From assembly GCA_026874595.1 (NCBI GenBank), contig CM049321.1, positions 26,957,479-27,021,478 on the forward strand: a DNA stretch of 64,000 nt, in the 5' to 3' direction. The first letter of the stretch is position 1. Each line of letters starts with the position of its first letter. The stretch comes from Sipunculus nudus (taxonomy: Eukaryota; Annelida; Sipuncula; Golfingiida; Sipunculidae). Below, piece after piece: positions 14,389 through 27,193 of this stretch. The notes beneath the pieces were generated by a model that saw only the letters and a list, made by a program, of their open reading frames with translations, did not search any database and was not told the origin of the DNA. Both the position numbers and the translations under genes were made by a program.

Positions 14389-16665
14389 CAGAGAAGCAAT
14401 TGTGGGCCCTGCGTCTTGAGTTTCTGCTATATATGCAGAAGAAGTGTCTGTGTACAGCAATGTTGATGCTGATAGCATGAATTATGCTAGTCAAAACGGA
14501 AGCTTAATATTTATACTGATGAATTAATTATCCTGTATATATTTCATGAGCCATTTATTTTAATTTTCTATGAAGGTTAATTTCGGGTAAACGTTACGTT
14601 TACACGAATAAGGAAATATTCGGCATTAACGCTCCTGGTTCACATTTGAAACGGCAACGCTTGGTCGGGGCACATGTTAGGTGGTGTTTGCCATGACTGC
14701 CAAATAACTTACAAGGCCTTGTGCTGGGGAATTTGCACATGCGGCAACGCAAAGGCGTTGGAAAGCACATCGTCAATGATCCGACGGTATTATTAGAGAC
14801 AGTATCCGTACAAGTAAAAGTATATACCGGTATTGTAAAAATACTGGTAATATATTGTGTAATCCATTTCCAGATTTAGCTTCCATTGCCAACATGTGTT
14901 AATTTATATATATAGGGTTTGAGAGGAGATATATTGGACATCTAACATATATGACAGCAAACTACAGTTCAAATATATTAAAATCATGGAAAATGCTCAT
15001 CTTTACGTTATATCAAAACATCAAACCGCACATGAATACACCCTCATACCTGTATCTGATTCTACATCAAGTACTAACATAAAAATATATACGGTTTTAT
15101 TCAACTACCTAGAAAACGGCTGAACCTAAATAAAAAATATAAGGAAATATTAGTAATGCCTACCTTATATATGTATACTGGAGGGTTGTTATCCATTATG
15201 CATCCGCATGCAGCCATGCTCACATGACAAGCAACATAAGCCGGACGGTTTCCTGACTTATGCATGTGGCACACCACGGACAATTAATATAATTGTTGAT
15301 TTACATACAGTGGGTACACATATTACATAAACAGGGGGTCTGACCGGGCAACGGGTATCAGGTTACTCCATCGGCACTGTCAGCCTCATCAGGTGGCGTT
15401 TGTGCACTGATTTTTTCCTGTATGACTAGTATGATGTTGTAACATTGTACACAAGTAGAGCTTTATCTCCTTCACACCGGGGGGCAAAGCTGATGTTTTA
15501 TTACCCAACTAATACAGCTCTGCCCCGTCAAAATGGACAGACTCACCCGAAGTGAAGACAAAACTAGCATAACAGCATCTATCACAGGCGCTGCATTGTT
15601 GTCAGGGTAACCAGATGTAACCCAACCTCAGTCCGATTTAATGCCGTATCTAGTCTTTCCTCTTGAATTATACACGCATCATTAGCCAATACACCATACT
15701 GGGCCATGTGTCTTATTCTCATTACGTTGTCACGTTAACTAATGTATTATTGGAAAAAGACGCATAAAATTAAAAATAATGCGATGAAACCCACAGTGAC
15801 CAAATAAATGTGAAGATAAAATGATGAAAATTATTTCAGATAACTGAGTTGACAACACTTATATAAGTAACTTCCTTGGTAACGGACGTACATTAGTGAT
15901 GCACTTGTAGATTACTTAAATAGGAAACTTATCCAAATTTAAGCGGTTTCTAAATGTGTTTATTGAAAAGAACATTTTATATTTGTCTTGCCTGGGGTCC
16001 AAACTGCATGCATGGCCATCTCAGTTGAAAATGACAATAGAAAGAGAGTTGTATTTTTTCTTTATCCATAAAAAATGAAGTGTCATCACTTTGGGACTAC
16101 TGGTGGTCATTAACATTGCCATTTCTCATCATGAACAACTGAATTTCTTTTTCATTAAGACTGAGTTTGCGTTAACCGATTTATATAAAAAAACTCTTTA
16201 TCTGTGTTTAGACCTTGGGAGTTAGAAACCTAAATAAATGCTGGGGGTAGAAAGTAGCCAGAGACCACATAAATACCTCTCCTTGGATCCTGATAAAATT
16301 TGGTATTAACTTCGCATAAAAATGTGTTATGGTTTACCAGTTCCATTGTCTGGATCACAGATAAGATCTGCTCACTATAGAACACAGGCGGTCTTAATAC
16401 CTGGGCCTTGATTAATTGATTTTCCCATCTAACAAAGGTAAGAATCCTTAAAATGTCATACTATGGCGATCCAGATTATCTGAAAAATTGAACAGATTTT
16501 TCTTTGGGTGTTATCCTAAACCAAACCACAACATTAATTGAAATATGTTCATAACTTACCTTCGTTAACAGACAAACCAACCAACAAACCAATATGACCT
16601 CACTGAACCAACTAACCACGGTAAAAGCATTTAGGTAAATGATAATACCTCCTCGAGGTCAGTAG
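13527..16665. other. intergenic with microsatellites
   Basis: Contains a GA/GACA tract near 14000-14022, (AC)n at about 14067-14086 and (AT)n at about 14352-14386. No gene was recognised. Confidence 0.55.
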
Positions 16666-16666
16666 A

Positions 16667-17592
16667 GAAGGTATGTTACAAGGTGAGAGGTTAATGATAA
16701 TTTTAAGGTGAGAAGAGGTATATAATAATTATCAGGTGAGAGGTGTAGAATAATTATCAGGTGAGAGGAGGTGTAGAATAATTATCAGGTGAGAGGAGGT
16801 GTAGAATAATTATCAGGTGAGAGGAGGTGTAGAATAATTATCAGGTGAGAGGAGGTGTAGAATAATTATCAGGTGAGTGGAGGTAAATAATAATCATCAG
16901 GTGAGAGGAGGTAATCTTAATTATCAGGTGAGAGGAGGTATATAATAATTATAAGGTGACAGGAGGTATATAATAATTATAAGGTGAGAGGAGGTTTATA
17001 ATAATTATCAGGTGAGAGGAGGTATATAATAATTATTAGGTGAGAGGAGGTATATAATAATTATAAGGTGAGAGGAGGTATATAATAATTATTAGGTGAG
17101 AGGAGGTATATAATAATCATCAGGTGAGAGGTGTAGAATAATTATCAGGTGAGAGGAGGTATATAATAATCATCAGGTGAGAGGAGGTAATGTTAATTAT
17201 CAGGTGAGAGGAGGTATATAATAATTATAAGGTGACAGGAGGTATATAATAATTATAAGGTGAGAGGAGGTTTATAATAATTATCAGGTGAGAGGAGGTA
17301 TATAATAATTATAAGGTGAGAAGAGGTATATAATAATTATTAGGTGAGAGGAGGTATATAATAATTATTAGGTGAGAGGAGGTATATAATAATCATCAGG
17401 TGAGAGGTGTAGAATAATTATCAGGTGAGAGGAGGTATATAATAATCATCATGTGAGAGGAGGTAATGTTAATTATCAGGTGAGAGGAGGTATATAATAA
17501 TTATAAGGTGACAGGAGGTGTATAATAATTATAAGGTGAGAGGAGGTATATAATAATTATCAGGTGAGAGGAGGTATATAATAATTATAAGG
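16667..17592 (+). repeat. minisatellite, 25-bp unit with 276-bp higher-order period
   Basis: The unit is close to AGGTGAGAGGAGGTATATAA followed by TAATTATC. About 36 copies are present. Marker variants recur at a fixed distance: GTAATSTTAA at 16911, 17187 and 17463, and GGTGACAGG at 16955, 17231 and 17507. Both sets are exactly 276 bp apart, so blocks of about eleven units were duplicated as wholes. The array is non-coding. Confidence 0.95.
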
Positions 17593-17887
17593 TGCCTGTT
17601 CGTCGCATCTCCGGTGTATTTATATATTATGCCAATATGTGGACTCGCTTGATCTTTGAGCCGCGGACACCGCTCTCTGTTCGCCGATACCTCGGTATAC
17701 TTGTATATCACTGATGCTTTATAACCTTTTGTGTTGAGGAATGTTGTGTACAAAGTGAGAGCTCTCACGCTGACACTGCTGGGCGTATCAGTATCAGTAA
17801 AAGCCAAAAAGGATTGATCTGAACAGGGGTAGAAAATTTACGTCCAGGATCAAAGCGATTTGTTTGTAAACGTGGCTTTGATTAAAG
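17593..17887. other. unassigned sequence next to the minisatellite
   Basis: Contains two partly similar words (around 17600-17625 and 17680-17710) that translate on the minus strand to a repeated IYKYT. There is no splice context. I see no supported gene. Confidence 0.4.
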
Positions 17888-18325
17888 GGGCCTATTCCGA
17901 TATCTGAGATCTTTATACTAAATATAATTCCTTACACCTTCAATTTTAAATAAGCCAGAACATTCCGACCCCACCGCACACAGGCTGTACGATTGTTTAC
18001 ATAGATCTACGTATTTTAACAAGTGGGTGGCCCGACAAAATAATCCAAACACATTCAACAAGAACATCCGCCGGTCAGTCAGACGAACGACAGTTTTGCA
18101 ACAAGTGAACGTTCAACTTCCACGTATACATGTATATGCAACCAACCACCTCAGGTTACGTGTTTTTTTTTTCCCGTTTCTGAACATAACTGTGTATACT
18201 AACAGCTTGTACATAAACAAGCTCATGCGTTCGTCAGAGAGGCGTTATAAGTTTTTTTTCCAATCATAAATTACCTTTAGTTCATTAATGCATACGCAGA
18301 GTAAACCAGGAATCACAAAATCCTT
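17888..18325 (+). repeat. interspersed repeat family X, copy 2
   Basis: Carries the family blocks in order: GGGGCCTATTCCGATAT, ACTAAATATAATTCCTTA, a middle block with AATAAGCCAGAACA, GGCCCGACAAAATAATCC with ACACATTCAACAAG, CATCCGCCGGTCAGTCAGAC, and near the end CCAGGAATCACA. It is longer than copy 1 because it has the middle block that copy 3 also has. Confidence 0.7.
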
Positions 18326-18728
18326 TAGAAAAATTAAGTGAATGTAATCCTCTATACTTTTTGTAAGTGAATAGCTGTCTGTAGTCCCCTATTAATCCTT
18401 TTTGGTCATGCGTCTGGGGTCTTAGTTCTGTGGTTGGTATATCAATTGGAGATCTTATTGGCATGCGGTATAAAATATGTAGTTTCCTCGAGATTTCTTG
18501 TGATGAGGATTTAATCATATATATCCTTGCCTTAATTCTTAAAATTCTTTTACATTGGGGCAGTCTTCTCCACCAATGACAGCTAGTCATATAACCCATA
18601 TGATTATACATAAACCATACTTGATAAAATATGTATAAGCCATACATACGTTTACATATAGGCTACTAATATAAGCAATATTTGTTGTCTATTCTTCTTG
18701 GAAACTGTCAGGATTGGTCTTGATGGCC

Positions 18729-18761
<33 letters not shown>

Positions 18762-19716
18762 CGAGGTTGTTGCCCTAGCTGACACAGCCTTGCAACCGGA
18801 AGTTTCATAAGATAAGTGAAGATTATATACATGTATAAATAAATGAGGAAAATAACACCATTCATTCACAAAATGCTGATCTGGTTACATTCCTGATTTC
18901 ATCAAACATTTAATAAAAAAAAGGTGACACCTTACATGTAATAAGGAGGAAAGTCTCCTGCGCTTAGTAAGTCTTTTTTTACGAATATACAAACTACCAT
19001 CAAATCAGCGTCAATATAATATTTGATCTTAAAATGGCAGGTCATTGCACATACAACTTTGTGAAATAAAAATCATTACTTACTGACATACAGAGAGCTG
19101 GAATTTTTTTACACAAATACAGACAGCCATAATTTATTTACTGAAATAAAGACCGTTCTAATTTATATGCTGATAAACATATGGTTATAATTTATTTATT
19201 GATATACAGACCGTTGTCTCATAGCTTTAATAAACCAAACCCGTGATTATTTAGGCCTATAGATATTGTGGTTTCCCCCTAAAGGTTATTTGTTGCTGTC
19301 TATATATCAACCCGTTGCAACTTACCTTTTCATTATAAACATCCTAACTGACCTATTTCCATTGAAAAGTTGGCATGGATAAATGCATACAACAGCAATT
19401 CAAAATATAAGGACTCTTATGATAAAAAAAAAAAAAAAACTGTCGCCGTTTTGATGAATGATATGTATACCGATCACCTATGAAAACGAGAGATTAAGTA
19501 TTTGAGCAGCAAATAATAAGGTAAATCTGACAGTCACCTTGACTGACATCCCAATAGTTTGCCAGTACTGAACATAAATATTGTTCACTCTCTGTTTACT
19601 TAGTAAACACCAGCTCTCTCAGGGAAATAACATATACTGTCCAGGTATGACACCGCAATATAAACAATTATTTCAAATGAAATATCAATATTAACGATGG
19701 CTCACACACATTATAT

Positions 19717-19788
<72 letters not shown>

Positions 19789-21716
19789 TGGAATTTTGCT
19801 TTCATATTTTGTTTCGTGGACTTTTGCTTTCTCATTTTGTTAAAAGATGTCTAATGGCTCTCCATACCATAACGAGCAGCAAAATGGTTCGACCACCTTT
19901 TTTGTGGTTTTGAGTATACTGTAGCCTAAATAGCCTACTCAAATATGTTGACAACAGATAAAATACTGTATCCGTCGCAATTATACATCCTGCATATGCG
20001 AGGTTTGTATATGGATCCAGTGTACCTATATATTCACGCTCATCAGCGAGTTCTACATGTCACAGTTCAGTTCACAGGCCGCATATAAAAATGTCACAGG
20101 CCACATACATGTGTACATGTAGTATGAAGCGGGAGTCCATCTCGCCCTGTTAATTACTACTCCCTGTCAGAACTTCGGTCTGACATTGGTCTACTTTAGT
20201 CGTAACATTTATGTCAAATCGATGCGTACACAATCGTTATGATGTGGACCTTGATAATACAGTATATATACGCCTTGTAGGCAAACGAACTTACCTTGAT
20301 TTGCGGTATATATTCCCCTTTCAATCCTTTTACTGACAGATTCTAGTTGAAACTGAAATGTACATGAAAGTGACATCAAGGCACCGCTGCCACATATTTC
20401 CCTGTTGTATATTTCACTGCTGTGGCCTGGCTTATCGCTGTAAATACAGGTGTGTCGCTCTAATCTATATCCGTTCAGATTAGCCACTTGTAGGTGTAGT
20501 GTATATACATTGGTAGCAGAAAGCTGCCCCTTTCACGGTAAAACTATTTCACGAGACAAGATCCGCTGCGCCCACTAAACGAGTCATATGACTCACGATT
20601 CAACGTCTATATACGGTACTATGTGCAGTCAAACGTGAAAAGGTTGGTTCTGTCTCGCGTGGGAGCTTCATAAACACACTAGGTTGCTTGTTAAATCCTC
20701 CACATACAACAGTAAAATGTACACCAGCTGATACTCCAGTTAAGAACGTATAGGCAATATTGTCACACAGCTCCAAGTCGCACACCTGTATCACACCTGA
20801 GTCTGAGTGACACATTTCAAAGGGAAGCTACCTTGTTTAATTTCCGGGGTCAGAGGTCGGAGGTCACGCAGCCCACACGTAAACATTAGCACCACGTGCT
20901 CGTAAGAACAGCTGTCATCGATTGGTTCACGTAATTTGCTCGGGTTGATGAATACACAGGTCCACAGTGAGCGACAGGTGAGCGTTACGTTCCCGGCCCA
21001 TAACGACCACAACACGAAGTCATGATGACACGCTAATCCATCATCAGGTATGACAATAAACTGATGAACTGGGCTTGGTCAACTGTTAATAAATCATCAA
21101 TTTGAATGCAGAAAATTCTCTAGATGACTGACTATGTTAAAGGTGCACATTTTTAAGTTACTCAATGCACATGTCAATGTATTTAATTATTTTAAATGTT
21201 ATAGACCTTCCTCATAAATACACGGGAAGCTCGATCAGTATGCCTAAGAATACTTGGCACGGATTTCCAATGAAACAAGGGACCCATGGGTCTCGACGCT
21301 CATCTGAATTTATCTATAAGGATATTGCATGAGTTTTATCAAAATGTGGGTCCCATGATCTTGACAATGTGACCGAAAAACTGAGAACGTGCTATCCTTG
21401 AACTTGCACCTTTCTGATTTTCATAACAATCCGCCCACCGATTCCTGACACAACTAAAACACTGACAGATAAGGAAGGGCCCCCAAAAAATGCATAAATA
21501 GACTTGCAGTGCGGGCTGAGTGATGCTTGGAAAAAGTATAATAAAGGACCTGATAACATGCAAAGACAGAACTGCCTCAAAACAGTATTTAAAGAATTGA
21601 ATAAAGATTTTAAAGTTTAATCAATGCTAGTTGTGTATACAGATACAGGACTGGCGCATCCCAAGCAACATAGGCATAATTACATCTGATGTATTAAACT
21701 GTAATCCTGACTGAGT
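18326..21716. other. intergenic with microsatellites
   Basis: Contains (GA)n at about 18732-18760 and an A run near 19423. Minus-strand frames at 20209-20487, 20600-20815 and 20791-21015 look slightly coding-like but lack a coherent splice pattern and match nothing I know, so they are left out. Confidence 0.45.
19712..19787. repeat. (AT)n microsatellite
   Basis: About 37 AT units with one interruption near 19730. Confidence 0.95.
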
Positions 21717-21859
21717 GACTGAAGTGAAGTCGGCGCTCGAGCAAGTCACAGGTCTCCAGAAATTCGGCTCCCTCCACAACGACAAAGTTTGAGTCGGTTT
21801 GATATTTAAGGCGAAAATAGAAGATACTGATAGAGTGGAAGATCGTTATGGGAGAGGTA

Positions 21860-21997
21860 GAGGAAGTCGGAGAACTCGGAGAGAACCACCGACCTCTGAC
21901 GGGTCACTACAACCCACTCTCATGGCAGCACCTGGGATCGAACCCAGGTAGCCAGCGGAGAAGGCCGAGCGTTTTACCGTTCAGCTGTCCAGGCCCC
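21860..21997 (-). mobile_element. tRNA-derived SINE, copy 1
   Basis: On the minus strand the sequence starts GGGGCCTGGACAGCTGAACG and carries a B box (GGGTTCGATCCC, complement of 21934-21945) about 31 bases after an A-box-like TGGACAGCTGAACGG (complement of 21977-21991). This is the internal RNA polymerase III promoter of a tRNA head. A conserved tail, including CAACCCACTCTCAT on the plus strand, is shared with the copy at 25540-25675. No intact tRNA fold was confirmed, so this is a SINE and not a tRNA gene. The tail may extend to about 21717. Confidence 0.7.
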
Positions 21998-22079
21998 ATA
22001 CTGTAAGCCTGGTCAGCATGTATATCAAAAGGATTGTCCTGTGATGAAAACTTTGGCTTAGAATGCATCCGCAGTCTTT

Positions 22080-22300
22080 TTAAAGAAGTGGGTCCTGTGA
22101 CCTTGACCTTTTACCTTATGACCCCAAATCAAAAGGGTTCTTGCTTTAGCGGTGGGCCATACACAATGCATGTTTGAAATCCACATGTCAATCCAAACTA
22201 GAGTTATCATTCGGAAACGAATTTATGGATCGATGGACGGACGGACTGACGGTAAGATGAACAGACGGACGGACAGAGTGACTATAGGACACGTGCTTAC
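22080..22300 (+). repeat. dispersed repeat ending in an ACGG microsatellite
   Basis: Contains GACCTTGACC, TATGACCCCAAATCAAAAGG, and then a GGACGGACGG tract at about 22232-22275 followed by GTGACTATAGG. Together these resemble the right half of pearl-like dispersed repeats common in molluscs. It shares the CTATAGGRCAC word with the element ending at 9842. The boundaries are uncertain. Confidence 0.5.
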
Positions 22301-23057
22301 GATGATAAACACAACAGGTTCAGGGACACCATAGATGAAACTGCAGCTGAGAAATTGACATGATTGCTTTAATCTGAAAGTCTCAAAAATAGAAAACCAA
22401 ATATCATTAACATTTGAAAAAATAACAGATGGCGCCACCAGTTTTCGGGGGGGGGGGGGGGGGAAAGGGGGGGACTGGTTTCCAAGGATATCTTTTATTG
22501 ACCTCTGTGAATGTTAACTTAGAAGTTACTATAGGGTTCAGCGATTACGATTTGTGCCTTGCAAACGGCAGACGGCCGGATGAACGACGGACAAAGCGCC
22601 ATTCCTATACCCCAGTTGGCTTAAGGTAATAAGGTGCCTGGTTATTACTCGATAAAACGTATATGTATATATATATGTGTGTGTGTGTGAGTATGCGTAT
22701 ATGCCTGTGTTTCATCTGTATGTTTAAAGTTACAAGCGAAGGATAGATAAAAGCTAATAGAGAAAACATATAAATAATATACTAGAAAGAGGTACACTAC
22801 CTCAGAAAGGTCCACTACAATGTTGGTGTTTTCTTAACAGAAATATCTCCATGGTTGGCCATTGCCATTCAATGGTTGGATCAGAGGCGAGTTGTGCTCG
22901 TTGGAACATAAGCAGCTTGTAATATTTATTAGATTACCAATTCATGGCTCTGGCCCTAAGCTGTGTTAAACAAAATTCTCTCCCGACAATGGCATAGAAA
23001 CATTACCTTTCAACAAATTTAACTAAATTCTGTAAATGACTTCATGACAAAATTTGT
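22301..23057. other. intergenic; G run and a further repeat tail
   Basis: A G-rich tract starts near 22448. 22530-22620 has GACGGCCGGATGAACGACGG followed by GCCATTCCTATACCCC, which looks like another mollusc-type dispersed repeat tail. A short TG/TA tract lies near 22663-22690. No gene was recognised. Confidence 0.45.
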
Positions 23058-23164
23058 TGACGGGGCCCATTCCGATAATTGTCGCCTTTCAACTAAAGAT
23101 AATCCCTTAAACCGTTTTTAGAAATAGGCCAGAAAATGCTGTTTCCAGCGGACTCAGGCTGCTC

Positions 23165-23219
<55 letters not shown>

Positions 23220-23545
23220 ATATACGTTTATAACGTGGGGCCCCGCAAAAATAATCCAGATACATTCCAGAAGGACACCTGGCGGCAAGTCAGACGTACC
23301 AAAGTTTTGACCTTTCAACTTTAACAAATATATGTTACCTACCATCTTAGATTGCATGATGTTTGCCTTTTTCTCCAATTAACAATGGCGCATATGCCCA
23401 TTTTAGTACTGTGAACCAACAGCTCGTAGATGACAAGCTCTTGACATACATTTTTCACAGAAGCATTATAAGAACTTTTCTGAACAGGAATTACCTACAG
23501 ACCATTAATATGTATGCAGAGTTAGCCAGAAATCGCATGGCTTCT
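23058..23545 (+). repeat. interspersed repeat family X, copy 3
   Basis: Family blocks in order: GGGGCCCATTCCGATAAT, AACTAAAGATAATCCCTTAA, AAATAGGCCAGAAAATGCTG, an (AT)n tract at 23169-23208, GGGGCCCCGCAAAAATAATC, ACCTGGCGGCAAGTCAGACG and AGCCAGAAATCGCATGG. The (AT)n lies between conserved blocks and so expanded or inserted inside this copy. Confidence 0.7.
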
Positions 23546-24335
23546 ACCGAAATGGTAGATGAACAGCTAGCTTTAAGAGTAAAGGCAACCAATACCAAAG
23601 GACTAACCCGCTTTCCGGAGGTGAGTATGTCAAACAAACGTACTTGGAGCATTTTTCACCACACTGCGGCACTTTACTGTTGGTTTGGTAAACGTGGGGT
23701 AAAGGGATGAACGTTGTAACAGATTTCAAGTAACATCGTTCTTGCACACATTAGGACTTTGACATAAATGTTTCACCACATATGACTGGCTTTTATCAGC
23801 GAAGGGTCTGATGGTTGAATGTAACCACCCTTGCGTGTCATACGTACATCGTTAATTTTAATCAGGGCACAGCATATAAGTGCTCACTTGGAGACATACA
23901 CCTGCATTTCAACTCTGTCACGTGGTGCTCTCTCATCCGGACTGTCATATCTTTCTCTTTGCGTAATGGCTCTTGGGCTTGTCAAAATTCTATTTAACTC
24001 TTCAATTTGGAGGTGGCTGATTTCAGAAGCATTTCCAGAATCAGGAAGTGGTATCTTTTTCTTATACAAATTTGTCAAAACATACCAAGCCTTCAATGCT
24101 GTAAATATAATCAAATATGAAAACTGGCAATACATGTTTTTTGCTCATTCAAACGACCAGTGTGCTACAGGAATGTATATATGTGTATATGTATTTATAT
24201 ACTACTACTGTTACTATACTTCACTAGAACTACTAGAAGTAGTATTAGTAGCATAAGTAGTAGTATTAGATAAAAGATAATATATGATAAGTCTTTGGCG
24301 CTATTTCCTTTTTGGCATTTATTAAACAGATGTAG
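23546..24335. other. intergenic, no supported gene
   Basis: Overlapping frames on both strands. A GAG/GTGAGTATG word near 23619 looks like a splice donor, but no matching exon start or protein similarity is visible. Confidence 0.4.
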
Positions 24336-24344
24336 CGTAACTGA

Positions 24345-25195
24345 CATTTTTATACTGATGTGGCCTACCTGACATTCCTGATACTGATATAACGTACCTG
24401 ACATTTCTGATACTGATGTGGCCTACCTGACATTCCTGATCAATACTGATATAACGTACCTGACATTTCTGATACTCATGTGGCCTACCTGACATTCCTG
24501 ATACTGATATAACGTACCTGACATTTCTGATACTGATGTGGCCTACCTGACATTCCTGGTGCTGATATAACGTACCTGACATTTCTGATACTGATGTGGC
24601 CTACCTGACATTCCTGATACTGATATAACGCACCTGACATTTCTGATACTGATGTGGCCTACCTGACATTCCTGATACTGATATAACGTACCTGACATTC
24701 CTGATACTGATATAACTTACCTGACATTTCTGATACTGATGTGGCTTACCTGACTTTTCTGATACTGAAGTAACGTACGTGACATGTCTTATACTGATGT
24801 TGCGTACCTGACATATCTTATACTGATGTGGCGTACCTGAAATTTCTGATACTGATGTGGCGTACCTAACATTTCTTAAACTGATGTGACCTACATGACA
24901 TTTCGTATACTGATGTTGCCTACCTAACATTTCTTCTACAGATGTGGCGTACCTGACATTTCTTATACTGATGTGCCCTACCTGACTCTTCTTATACTGA
25001 TGTGGCCTACCTGACATGTTTTATACTGATGTTGTGTACCTGACATTTCTTATACTGGTGTGGCATACCTGACATTTCTGATACTGATGTGGCGTACCTG
25101 ACATTTCTTATACTGGTGTGGCGTACCTGACAGTTCTTATACTGATGTGGCCAACCTGATATTTCTTATACTGATGTGGCCTACCTGACATATTT
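24345..25195 (+). repeat. minisatellite, 29-bp unit, partly 58-bp dimers
   Basis: About 29 copies of a unit near GATACTGATGTGGCCTACCT followed by GACATTTCT. From 24358 to about 24700 two variants alternate strictly (GATGTGGCCTACCTGACATTC and GATATAACGTACCTGACATTT types), giving a 58-bp dimeric period. The rest is monomeric. Frames of up to 138 codons on the minus strand come from the repeat and are not called. Confidence 0.95.
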
Positions 25196-25539
25196 TATTC
25201 CTGAAGGACAAACAAGTAACCAATAAACGTGTGTTTAAATCCACTATCAGTCCATATAAGTATAATTATACACACTTGTTGGTCTTATTACGGGTTTCTG
25301 TGTGTGGACATAATGTGTGGACACACCTGCTTGAACATGATGCTCGGATGAGCATGTACCAAGAAAGTCCGTGAGAAAACGATGCTAGATTTTAACACTC
25401 ATTTCGTGATGCTAGACTATTTCATCAAGGGAGGGTGGACCCAGCAATCTATACATCATTATCAATAACTTTATTTATTGTACAACTAGTAATAATAACT
25501 AATACGAGGCACTTTCCATGGCTCGGATGTTGGCCCTAG

Positions 25540-25675
25540 GTAGTCGGTAAGGGTGGAGAAAACCACCGACCTTTGACGGGCCACTGCAACCCACTCTCAT
25601 AGCCACGCCGGGAATCGAACCACGGGTCGCAGGCGGAGAGAGCCGGGCGTTTTACCACTCAGCTGTCCAGGCCCG
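25540..25675 (-). mobile_element. tRNA-derived SINE, copy 2
   Basis: Same tail (ACCACCGACCTTTGACGGGC, then ACTGCAACCCACTCTCAT on the plus strand) and same tRNA-like head as 21860-21997. An A-box-like element lies near 25656-25670 and a degenerate B box near 25610-25621. The B box has lost the exact consensus, so this is probably an old copy. A T-rich tail on the plus strand near 25460-25480 may be its 3' end. Confidence 0.65.
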
Positions 25676-27133
25676 ATCTATACACCATAAGGCACCTGCT
25701 TATAATGTGGTCCTTCAACATAATAGGAAGCATCCTTAATCAATGCGGCTCGTATGTCCGAGCATACCTCATGTTGTGTGGGAAGTTATGTATTTATTCA
25801 TGAGTATTGACCATTGGTGCATATACCTGTTGAAACAGATTTACTGAAACAGTGCGGCATTATAATGGACCATAGTCCATTTCATTCCCTCTGGCCCAAA
25901 TATTTTTGCTAGGAAAATTGTAATCAGGTACTTCCAATACAATTCAATTAATTTATTGTCACAAGAATATATACATTATACATGAAACAGTTCATTTATA
26001 TATAATTGTACCTGTTTCAAAGAGGATTGAGTCATAAGAGTATATGTCCTCTCATAATTAACATAAAATTTGATAGTTTATATAGTGCAGAAACTGTTCA
26101 ATTAAAAAACTAAAATTAACCTTTTCGCATCATAAACATTTAATTATGAAAATGAATTTAAATATAATTAATATGATTCTAAAGTGGAAGAAAAATGTTT
26201 TTCACATGATTTTTTAATGTTGATATCGCACAACAAGGATCAGTATATTTAAATTTTTAATAATATTGTTCTAAATTACAACCCCTTTAAATTGTAAAGT
26301 TTTACTGTAGGCTGCAGTTTTACATACTGGCACATGGAAAAAATGCATTCTTCTTGGGCTGTAATGATGTACATCAACGTTTTTGCAAAATAATTCAGAT
26401 ACAATTAAAGGAGGAGAAAATGATTAATAAAGTATAGAATACCTTATTTTCAACAAGGGAAATAAACACAAATAATAAAAAGAATGAAAAGGATGAAAAG
26501 TTGACACTCTAAAATACTCTAAAACACTTTAAAAGTAAGACCACCCAAACGATGACTAGTTATGAAAGGACAGCTGTAAAACATAAACTGGCGGTTAATT
26601 TTAATATACTTGATTCCCATATCAGTGCAGTTTTAAAGCAAAATTAAACAAAAAAAAAATGTATTTATAATTTTAAGATAATTATCTCTGAAAAACAGGT
26701 GAACACAATTAAGTTGGTGGAACATAGTGTATTTTTTTATTTGTATTTTCACTTTCTAACACAGCCCATTCTTTGTACTCTTTCTCTCCCACTCTCTCTC
26801 TCTCACACACACACACACACATATATATACACAAAAGAGAGTCAAGATGATATATACCCAAGAGTTGTTGTTTGTCAAATAAGTAGAATTATACTGCTCT
26901 ATATAGCATCGTAGGGAAACCTTTCGTTACCAATATATACATGTAACACGTTGTCTTCTGTTATTTTCCTTTGCATAACTGAATTATGTGAATTATGCAT
27001 ACACACATCAAACTTGCTGCCGGTGACGACAAAACAACGCATACGGTGGCGTCAATTATTCATCTTCCAGGAGGGCTCGGAGTGGGAGGGTAATCATTGA
27101 TGGGACAATTATTTTTATAAACATATATATATG

Positions 27134-27193
<60 letters not shown>

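Noticed and set aside
20209-21015. Three neighbouring minus-strand open frames (92, 71 and 74 codons) that might be exons
   Set aside because: They lie in different phases, have no consistent acceptor/donor pairs I could join, and resemble no known domain.
21934-21996. tRNA gene on the minus strand
   Set aside because: A and B boxes are present, but the sequence recurs with a shared non-tRNA tail at 25.6 kb, as expected for a SINE.
23363-24256. Plus-strand frames of 115 and 141 codons
   Set aside because: The first overlaps repeat family X copy 3 and the second has random-looking composition with a competing minus-strand frame; no splice context supports either.
24601-25017. 138-codon minus-strand frame with repeated GRPHQYQKCQV-like peptides
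   Set aside because: It is a translation of the 29-bp minisatellite, which is almost free of stops in that phase.
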